This document shows positions 1 through 8,000 of a stretch of DNA of 8,364 nucleotides, piece after piece. The stretch is from JAOUEE01 sp051011595 (GTDB lineage: Bacteria > Actinomycetota > Acidimicrobiia > Acidimicrobiales > SHLQ01). Under the pieces are notes generated by a model. The model worked only from the letters and a program-made list of their open reading frames with translations, ran no database searches and had not been told where the DNA came from. The DNA lies in assembly GCA_051011595.1 (NCBI GenBank), contig JBPCTQ010000088.1, forward strand, positions 1-8,364, read 5' to 3'. The translations under genes were made by a program, and so were the position numbers. How positions within the stretch are numbered: the first letter of the stretch is position 1; the number at the start of each line of letters is the position of its first letter.

Positions 1-2009
1 CCACCACGACACCGACCGTCACCAGCGGGCCACCGGTGACCGCGGCGCCGGGACCGCCCACGATCATCACCACCTGGGGCGGCGCCAGTGTTGTCGTCGG
101 CGGCGACGAGATCGGGCCCGATGTCGACCAGTCGATCACCGACGCCGTGGATGACCTGGCTGGTGGGCTGGTCGTGGAGACCGACGACGCCATCTGGCAC
201 TGGCCGGCGGCCGAGGACGATCCGGTGAAGCTGGTCGACGAACTTCCGGGCGGCAACCTGAACCTCATCGACGTCACCGTCGACAACACCAACGCGGCGA
301 CGACGGTGATCTACACCGATCTGCCCGCGGCCGAGACACCCATCCAGGCGCTGTACCGTCTCCAGCTCGATGCGGCCGAGGCCGTCGAACCGGTGGTGAT
401 CACCCAAGTCGGCGGGGTCGAGTTCGCGGTCACCAACGGGGGGGCCGGCGGAGTGAGTGCCCAGGGCCAGACCCTGGTGTCGCTGGCCGGTTCCGACGGC
501 CCCTGTTCCGACATCGTGATCGTCGACTTCGCCGGTGATCACTCCGGGCCCGGCGACCGCGTCTGTGTGGCCGAGGGTGGTGGCACGGCCGGCATCGAGG
601 AGCTGATCCGGGCCACCGACATGACCCATGATGGCCGCGCCGTGGTGCTCGACGGCACCTCGTTGACCCATCCCGATGGTCGCACCCTCGATCTGTCCGG
701 TGCCGGACCCACCGCAACCCTCGACCTCTGGGAACCCTGGGCCCTGGTGCTCACGTCGGCCGAAGGCGATGGTGAGATCTTCCTCGTGGAGCTCATCGAG
801 GGGACCGTCGAGCAGATTCGCCGGCTCCCGGATCCGCGGGGCGGGGTGACCTCGGCCCGGCTGGCCCGATCGACGATCGAGCTCGACGTGGTCGACCAGG
901 GCACCGAGGTCGATTTCGTGCAGCCGCTCCAGGTGGACCCGGGTGACTACGTGGTGGTCGACGTGGCCCTCGACGATCAGCTCAACGTCCGGTCCGGACC
1001 CGGTACCCAGTACCCGATCGAGGGTGGTGTGCCCAACGGGGGCATCGTCACTGCCACCGGCGAGGCGGTACGCCACTCCGACGGAGCCGAGTGGTACGAG
1101 CTGGCCCGGCCCGAGGGGGAGATCGTGTGGGCCAACGCACGGTTCCTGCAGCCCATCGGTGAGCCGGGCGGCAGCGACTCGTTCGCCGACCTGGCCTGCC
1201 TGGTCGATCCTGACCAGTCCAGCGATCTTCCGGACGTCTCGCCGGCGAACGGGTCCTCCGACGCCGACCACGTGGCCGGCGTCCGGTTCATTCCCGGCGA
1301 TGGCTGTTTCCGCACCGTGATCGAATTCGGCACCGAGTTCGACTTCGAACAGTCCGGGCCGCCGGCCAACCAGCTCCCCGGTGGCATCGAAGTGAGAGAC
1401 AGCGGTGATGGGTTGTCCATCCTCGTGGAGCTGCCGCCCGAGATCAGCGAAGTGGCGCTGGGATCGGCGGTCGATGCCGGTCCGGCCCTCGTGATCCGCG
1501 ACGAGGACTTCCGCCCCTACATCGAGATCCTGGCTGGACGGCACACCGCGGGAGCCCGGTTCCTGTCCGACTCTGCCCGGGTCGTCGTCGACTACGTCCC
1601 AGCCGATCCTTTACCCGACGAGCCCTTCTTCCCCCTCTACGAAGAAGCCGGCATCATCATCCGCAGCATCGACGGTGTCACCATCGAGGGGGGCGACCTG
1701 TCGACCGCCCAATACCGGCCGCCCATCGCCGTCACCGGGTTCGCTCGCCCGTTCGAAGCCAACATCGGCCTCACCATGTTCGACAGCCAGGGCGAGCCGT
1801 TCGGCGAGGTGATGTGGTCCTCTGCGGCCGCCGGCGAGACCACCGGATCACAGTCGTTCACCATGACCACCGATTGGTCGTCGGCCTGGGGAGTGTTCTC
1901 GTTCCGCATCGAGTCGATCCCGGCGGGGGAGTACGTGGTGCGGCTGAGTGGTGACGGCGGGTCCGACGATCCCCGTTTCCTCGACATCCCCATCACCGTC
2001 GAACCCTGA
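1..2009 (+). CDS. Exported cell-envelope protein with SH3b, AMIN-like and Gmad2 domains (5' partial)
   Basis: The frame is open from the first base (first full codon at 3) to a TGA at 2007-2009. A GTG at 36 gives a 657-residue product, but the codons before it continue a Thr/Pro linker (TTTPTVTSGPP), so the real start, and probably a signal peptide or lipobox, lies upstream of the window. Residues are counted from that GTG. About 18-285 are beta-rich and propeller-like, with no family I can name. Residues 305-373 form a bacterial SH3 domain, about 412-522 an AMIN-like domain, and 538-655 a Gmad2-type Ig fold. Cys157/Cys177 and Cys388/Cys424 are possible disulfide pairs, consistent with export. 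SH3b and AMIN-type domains commonly bind peptidoglycan or cell-wall glycans, and Gmad2 occurs in spore-germination and surface lipoproteins. A wall-associated binding or scaffold role is therefore inferred; no enzyme domain is visible. The gene converges on the giant gene downstream. Confidence 0.9.
   Translation, partial: TTTPTVTSGPPVTAAPGPPTIITTWGGASVVVGGDEIGPDVDQSITDAVDDLAGGLVVETDDAIWHWPAAEDDPVKLVDELPGGNLNLIDVTVDNTNAATTVIYTDLPAAETPIQALYRLQLDAAEAVEPVVITQVGGVEFAVTNGGAGGVSAQGQTLVSLAGSDGPCSDIVIVDFAGDHSGPGDRVCVAEGGGTAGIEELIRATDMTHDGRAVVLDGTSLTHPDGRTLDLSGAGPTATLDLWEPWALVLTSAEGDGEIFLVELIEGTVEQIRRLPDPRGGVTSARLARSTIELDVVDQGTEVDFVQPLQVDPGDYVVVDVALDDQLNVRSGPGTQYPIEGGVPNGGIVTATGEAVRHSDGAEWYELARPEGEIVWANARFLQPIGEPGGSDSFADLACLVDPDQSSDLPDVSPANGSSDADHVAGVRFIPGDGCFRTVIEFGTEFDFEQSGPPANQLPGGIEVRDSGDGLSILVELPPEISEVALGSAVDAGPALVIRDEDFRPYIEILAGRHTAGARFLSDSARVVVDYVPADPLPDEPFFPLYEEAGIIIRSIDGVTIEGGDLSTAQYRPPIAVTGFARPFEANIGLTMFDSQGEPFGEVMWSSAAAGETTGSQSFTMTTDWSSAWGVFSFRIESIPAGEYVVRLSGDGGSDDPRFLDIPITVEP
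87..890 (+). other. Beta-rich, possibly propeller-like N-terminal body of the envelope protein
   Basis: Residues about 18-285 (counted from the GTG at 36) contain short alternating hydrophobic segments separated by Gly/Asp turns. Examples are AIWHWPAAEDDP, VIYTDLP, ALYRLQL, VVLDGTSL and IFLVELIEG. This spacing resembles the blade strands of a degenerate WD40 or TolB-like propeller: 'event, value, printable string' segments with aromatic or hydrophobic strand centres. Cys157 and Cys177 flank a segment that reads like one blade and could be bridged. I see no clear internal repeat period, so the fold is a guess; a structure prediction would be needed to count blades. Confidence 0.35.
948..1154 (+). 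other. Bacterial SH3 (SH3b) domain
   Basis: Residues 305-373 carry the SH3b hallmark LNVRSGPGTQYPI (316-328), followed by a Gly-rich turn (GGVPNGGIVTATGE), EWYELARPEGEIVWANARFLQP and a closing hydrophobic strand. This matches the SH3_3 type pattern 'LNVRsGPgt.y.vig.l..G..v.v......WykV....G..GWv...yL'. Usual length is 55-70 residues, so this copy is complete. Such domains bind cell-wall peptides or glycans, or act as spacers in exported proteins. The W at about 353 and W365 fit the conserved aromatic positions. Confidence 0.88.
1269..1601 (+). other. AMIN-like domain
   Basis: Residues about 412-522 begin HVAGVRFIPGDGCFRTVIEFG, which mirrors the actinobacterial AMIN-like pattern 'HVtgVRvg.h.gFDRVVfEf'. 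They end YIEILAGRHTAGARFLSDS then ARVVVDYVP, similar to the last strands of AMIN folds ('RFf.l.nP.RlVvDv'). AMIN domains are usually found beside amidase or secretin domains and are thought to bind peptidoglycan. Here no amidase follows. Cys424 sits where the family usually has a hydrophobic residue, and may pair with Cys388 in the preceding linker. The assignment rests on motif resemblance only. Confidence 0.55.
1647..2000 (+). other. Gmad2-like immunoglobulin domain
   Basis: Residues 538-655 show the Gmad2 order. An early strand (AGIIIRSIDGVTIEGGDLST) leads to 'PPIAVTGFARPFEANIGLTMFD', then a turn with Gly (SQGEPFGEV), then a late strand (GVFSFRIESIPAGEYVVRLSGDGGSDD) and a final ITVEP. This matches the known pattern 'I.l..P..g..v.sp..V.G.A..FEa.v.v.v.d..G.....g......g.....F...i.......g...l.v...s..dg....v.i.V'. 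The domain closes the protein two residues before the stop, the usual C-terminal position. Function of the domain is not established; an adhesion or structural role is commonly assumed. Confidence 0.75.
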
Positions 2010-2018
2010 AAAAGGTCC
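2010..2018. other. Nine-base convergent intergenic gap
   Basis: The + strand stop (TGA, 2007-2009) and the - strand stop (TCA on the + strand, 2019-2021) leave nine bases between them. Both genes therefore end tail to tail with no room for an independent terminator. Any transcription end signals must lie within the coding ends, or the transcripts overlap. Confidence 0.95.
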
Positions 2019-5000
2019 TCAGTTCCTGTCCAGGGGCCCGAGTGCCGTGAAGGGTTCGGGAGTCACCAGCTTGCGGGCCCGTGCGTCGTCGACGTACCAG
2101 TCTTCACCCACCGGCAGCTGCCCGGCCCGAAGGGCGACCGATCCCGAGGTCAGGGCAGCACCCTGCGCGGCCCACGCCGTCACCTCGACTCCGTCGACGA
2201 CGATGCGGGAGTCTCCGTTCTGATCGGTCCACATCTCGACCTTCACCCAGGTGCCGGTCGACGGCGTCCCGGCCGGCGCTGCGTCCTGGCTCTGAGCTCC
2301 GCCCACTCGCTGACGCAGCTCCCAACCCGACGGTCCGATCAGAGCCGATTCGTACTCGTCGGTGGGAACCGTTCCCGCTCGGGTACCGGCGGCAACGTCG
2401 ACGATCGTGTCGTCGGTGATCCACCACCACGTCTCGAACATCACACCTGGCTCATCGATCCCTGTTGCCACCGCCCAGGCGGCAGGATCTGCGCCGCCCA
2501 CCTCCGGAGCTGCGAGAGCGAAGGAACCCGATCGGCTCTGCACGCCGCTCACCGTCCACGAACCCGGTGATGAAGTCTGTTCGGCACCGACCTGCACGAA
2601 CGTGGTCGGCGCGTTGACGTTGGCGACATGGGTGGCGATGGCAGCCGGCGTTTCCGCCCGATGAAGAAGCTGCACGTGGTCGATCGCACCATCCAGGCCG
2701 CGGTTGGCGGCGGCGATGTTGCCGACCGTTGCCGGGGTTGTCAGGTCGGTGTCGAGGACGCCGATCGCGGCACTGGTGTCGACCAGGGAGCCGTCCACGT
2801 GGAGGTCGAACGTGGCGCCGTCCCATGTCGCGGCCAGGTGGTGCCAACCCCCGAGGCCCACCACGCCACCCCGCAACTCGTGGTCGGTGCCACCCAATGA
2901 GATTCGCGAGACGGCCTCGCCGGTACCGCTGTCGACCAGTAGCTCGTAGACGGTGTTGCCTTCCGCGGTGGTCTTGGCCACCAGGCGGGGATCGGTGCCG
3001 GACGAGCTGAGGTTCACCCAGCCCGACATGGTGAGAGCGGCGTCGGTGACATCGAGGGCGGGACCGACCAGACGATCGTCGAGTCCGTCGAATCGAAGGG
3101 CGGGCCCGGCTACCCCGCCGGCGGTGACGGACGGATCGAGGCCGCCGGCGGCCCTGGTGTCGGAGCGTCGGACAGAGCGATCGACGGCCACCTTGGCCAC
3201 CTCGGCACTGACGGTGATCGAAGCCGAGAATTCCGAGGTGGAGCCGTAGCCGGGACCCAGGTCGACCGTGGTCGTGCTGGTGATGACGTCGCCGGTGGAG
3301 CCGGCGAAGATGGCCGTCCACGGTTCGGCTCCCGCCCCGGAGTGGACAACCGTGGTCGAGCCCATCAGAAGCTCACCCTCACCGTGCCCGGTCGGATCGG
3401 TGCCGGTCGGGTTGGCGAAGAACTCCAATCGGTACGTGCCGGCCGGCACATCGAGTGTGCCGGTGGCCGTTGTCAGACCGCCCGACTCCGTTGCGGTGCT
3501 CATGGCCGGGAAATTCAACAGGTCATGGGGTCCGCTGTCGCCGTCGCCCGAATCGTTCGGGGTCACGCCGTCGTAGTCGAGACCGATGCCGATGCCGCCG
3601 TTGGTGTGGATTGAGTTGCCCAGGATGCTGTTGGCGCCCGCGCCGGGCCCGACCTGGACCCCCATCCAGGTGTTGTGGGCGATGGTGTTGCCGGCGGTGG
3701 CCGTGAGGCCGCCGATCATGTTGCCGGTGACCGGGTCGAGGTGGATACCGTGGCCGCCGTTTCCGAGCGGCGTGGATCCATCAGCTGCCACGCCGACCAT
3801 GTTCCCCTCGACGACGGTGCCCGTCGTTCCCAGACTCAGCCAGTCGGCGATGATCATGCCGTCACCGGTATTACCCGAGATCACGTTGCCGTCGCCCGGA
3901 GTGGTGCCGCCCACCTGGGTGAAGGATGCCCCCGATTCGATCTGGAGGCCCCGATCGTCGTTGGGAATGGCGGCATCACCGGCGGCAGTGGTCCCCAGGT
4001 GATTGGACTGGATGACGGTGTTGTCCGTGCCGGTATCGGTCAGGTAGATCCCGTCCTCGCCGTTGCCCGAGATGACATTGCCGGCGCCGTTGCTTCCGAT
4101 CGTGGTGGCGTTGGCCGCGTCGATGATGAGAACGCCGTAGGTGCCGTTGCCCCGGTCGAGTGTCCCGCCGACGTCGAGACCGATCAGGTTGCCGTCGATC
4201 ACATTGGCCGTGGTGGCCGCATTGGTGTTGCCGTCGATGATGATGCCGTGGGTCGTGTTGGCCGAGATCACGTTGCCCTCGCCCGGTCCCGCGCCGCCGA
4301 TCTGGGTGTTGTTGGCGCCGTTGTACAGCGTCACCCCGTGCCTCCCGTTGGGCACCGGCGTGGAACCGTCCACGCCGAGTCCGATGAGGTTGGCCCTGAT
4401 CATGTTGGTGGGGCTGAGGTCGTCGATCTCGAGACCATCGTTGCCGTTGCCCGACAACACGTTGGTTGTGCCCGGTTGTCCGATCTGGTTGTTGCTGCTG
4501 CCGTTGCCCAGCGCGATGCCGTCCGCGGCGTTGGGAATGGCGCTGTTACCCGTGATGTCGGTCCCGATGTAATTGCCGATGATGACGTTGTCGTGGCTGT
4601 TCCAGATGATGACCCCGTCATCGCCGTTGCCCGAGATCAGATTGCGGTCTCCGGCCGCTGAACCGCCGATCGTGGTGGGCCCGGATCCATCCTGAAGGTC
4701 GATGCCGCGACTCAGGTTGCCTCGATCGATCGTTCCGGTCGGGTCGAGGCCGATGTGATTTCCGGCGATGACGGCGTCGGCCGAGGCGACGCCGACCTCG
4801 ATGCCATCCCCGCCGAAGCGAGTCACGGCGAACCCGCGGATCTCGATGTTGCCTGCCGCCAACCGGAAACCGTCGGCGAGCGCCCCGGCGCCGGTGCCGT
4901 TCACCTCGATGACCGGTGTCGTGGACCAACCGGTCTGGGTGGTGGCATCGAGTGTGGTGGGGCCCGTCAGTGATGGCAGTTCGCTGCCCGGGATCACGGT

Positions 5001-8000
5001 CCAGACGCCGGCGGCGTGGCCGGGCTCGCTCGCCGGTATGGCGAAGACGATCGAGTCGGCACCACTCAGCGCGTTCGCCTCCTCGATCACAGCTCGCAGG
5101 GTGCAGGCCGTGTCACCTTGGGAGTTGATGCCTCCGGTGTCACAGGACCCGTCGCCGGGAATGGCGTCGGCGGCGTCACCAGTGGTGTTGACGGTCAGCG
5201 CCGACAGTGTGACGTTGGCACCGAACTCGGATGTGTTGTCGGTCGCGTCGATGGCGATGGCCGAGACCTCGTCGCCCAGGACGAGACCGGTGATGCCGGT
5301 CAGGGTCCAGTCGCCGATCCCGTCGGCCGTCACCGTGCCGAGGAATTCGACCCCCTCCCCGTAGTTGGTGCCACCGGAATCGTCGCCCGACCCCGCGACC
5401 GCCCGGTAGACCTCGACCTGGCAGTTGGCGCAGACCATTCCGCTCACCGTGGTGGTGGCCGCGTCGGTGATGACAGGCGCATCCAGCCCGACGTTGCCGG
5501 TCGTGGCCAGCGTGCCGGCGGTGAGGGTGACGCCGTCACCCAATTCGTGGGGCGCCTCGGTGTTGCTGGCTTCGGTGGTGTCGATGGCGAGGCCCTGGTT
5601 CGAACCGAAGTGGTTGCGGGTGATGCGGTTCCCCGATGCGGCGGGCCAGTCGTAGGCGCCCCCGGCCGGGTTCTCGCCGACGACGACGATTGCCGGACCT
5701 GACACGCCGGTGAGGAGGTTCCGATCGACGGTGGAGTTGGTGCCGAAGACCGCCACTCCCGCGGTCTGGGCGCCTCCGGTTCCCACGTTGGTGATGGTGT
5801 TGTTCCGGATCAGGTGCGACCCGCCCGTGCGCCACAGCGACAGGCCGTTTCCTGGAGCACCGTCGATCAGGTTGTTGGTGACCTCGATGTTGGTCGACCC
5901 CTCCTCTGCGCTCAGGGCGTCGACGAAGATGTTTCCTCCCTGACCCACATCTCGAACCTCGTTGCCGGTGATCGCGACCGCGTCCGAGGAGATGACCCCC
6001 ACCGCCAGCTCGTCGAGGTATCCGAACAGGTTGTTCTGAATTCGGGACTGCGCCCCGGTGGCACCGTTGATCGCCACACCGGAACCGCCACTTCGATTGC
6101 CCGCACCCGGGTCGACGAGGCCGCCCGCGCCGGCGCCGATGATGTTTTCCTCGACGGTGAGACCACCAACCGAGAAGCCGTTGGGCACCTCGATGTCACC
6201 GTCGGTGAGCGCCGTGCCGGTGTCACCGAAGCGGTGGATCGCCACCCGCCTGATCGTTGTGTTGTCGGCGCGAACCTCGAGGCCGGCCGTCGTGACACCT
6301 GATCCCACCACGTCCAGTTCGGGTGCCTCCACCTGGGGTAAGACGATGGCATCGACACCAACGGTGGCGCCTCCGCCGGCGTTGGCTCCCAGGAAACCGG
6401 GGTTGGTGTCGGTGACCGTGACGCCGTCCGTGAAGCTGAACGCGGTGCCGTCGATGGTGGTGTTCGCTGCGGTGAGCGGGGGGAGCGGGTTGGTGACGGT
6501 CAGTCGCCAGAAGGGGTCCACTCCGAGACTGCTGGTGGGCACGAATCGCATGGTGGAGGCGCCGGCCGCGGCGTTGGCGTTCTGGATGAACTGCCGGAGC
6601 GAACCCTGCACGGTGCGGTTGTTGCTGCCGTCGTGGTCGGCCGCGTCGCCGCCCCTCGTGTTGGTCACCACGTTGAACGAGAACCCGAAGTCGATGCCCG
6701 TGATCGATCCTGCCGTCAGGTCGACGTGGGCCAGGTGTTCAGCGCTGGTCACGAAGCTCAGCGATGAACCATCGGATGTGGTGGTTCTGCGGCCGCCGTA
6801 GCAGGTTCCGGCCGTTCCTCGGGGAGGTGCCGTTCCTCCAGCTCCGTCGGTGCACACCGCCCCTTCGGGCCCATATGTCTGCTCGGCCCAGACGTCACCG
6901 GCCGCACCGGCCCCGTACCCGGTGGAGGGTTCGACGTCCCGTGAGTGAGCCGAGACCATGTAGGTGCCCCCCGGCACGGAGGCGAACACGTAGTTGCCCG
7001 TTCCGTCGGTGATGCCGGTGGCGATCGTCGTGTCCCCGGTGCCCGGTAGACCGTCGCGCACGCCGAGTTTCAGGTCGCCGGTCGTGGTGTCGTAGTAGCT
7101 CATGACCGGCACGCCGTCGTTGCCCAGCGCGATCGACGCGTAGCGGCCGACGTCGTTGCCGAAGTCGATCCGTGAGTTGGTGAGTGCCCCGCAGCTGGCG
7201 GAGTGGCAGCGCACCAGGCGGGCCTGCTGAGTGCCGACGTCGTAGCCGGCAATGAGGTCGTTGCCATCGGCGCCGACCACCATCGAGTAGTGCCCGCCCC
7301 ATGTTCCGAACCCCGTGGTGCCGTTGAGATTTGCCGCCGAGCAGGTGAGGTCGAGGCACTCGGCGTGGCGGAGTCTGCTGTCGGTGGATCGGAACGCGGC
7401 GATACGAGGGAAACCGCTCGGTGCGATCACCACCGAGGAGAACGTCCCGACGTCGTCAACGGTGTCGACGGCCAGGGTGGTGGCGCTCGAACAGGCCACA
7501 TCTGCGCAATGGGCCAGCCGCAGGTCGGCGTTGGTGACGTCGTAGTAGCTGATGACCGCCACGCCGTCGGATCCGATGGCGATCGATGTGTGTTGGCCGA
7601 CGTCGCCGGCGGCATGGACCGTCTGGATGGTCACGGCCGAACAGCTCAGATCCCCGCAGTGGGCGGTCTTCAGGTCGCCGTTGGTGCTGTCGTAGTAGCT
7701 GACGATCGCCAAGCCGTCGACACCCACCGCGATGGCGGAGTAGGAACCGACGTCGGCGGCGTTGTCCACCGTGGTCGTGGAGGCCGAGGCACAAGCCACA
7801 TCGGCACAGTGAGCGACCCGCAGGCTGGTGTTGGTGGCGTCGTAGTAGCTGATGATCGGTAGACCGTCGGATCCGATGGCAATCGACGTGTACTCGCCGA
7901 CGGCGCCGGTGGTGTCGACCACCGTGCGAGTCGACGACGAGCACAGCGAGTCGTTGCAGCGCAGCACCTTCAGGTCGGAGTTCCCGACATCGTGATAGGC

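Noticed and set aside
36..38. GTG at 36 as the start of the + strand gene
   Set aside because: The codons before it are open and encode the Thr/Pro linker typical of exported proteins, with no ribosome binding site visible just upstream, and the product from GTG lacks any signal peptide.
2004..2035. CCCTG...CAGGG inverted pair as a bidirectional terminator
   Set aside because: The stem is only five base pairs with a 22-base loop and no U-rich tail on either strand; it falls within coding ends.
3675..4661. Long + strand open frame of 328 codons antisense to the second beta-helix
   Set aside because: It lies opposite a strongly supported repetitive coding region, its apparent Val/Gly/Asp repeats are the antisense reading of the 180-198-base beta-helix units, and it has no recognisable domain. 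High GC makes such antisense frames common.
4768..5702. Overlapping + strand open frames of 198 and 228 codons
   Set aside because: They are antisense to the CSLREA-like and sandwich modules, overlap each other in different frames, and show no protein family features.
7203..7862. 219-codon + strand open frame opposite the propeller repeats
   Set aside because: Its internal repetition has the same 150-base beat as the opposite strand, so it is a shadow of the propeller gene, with no independent domain or ribosome binding site.
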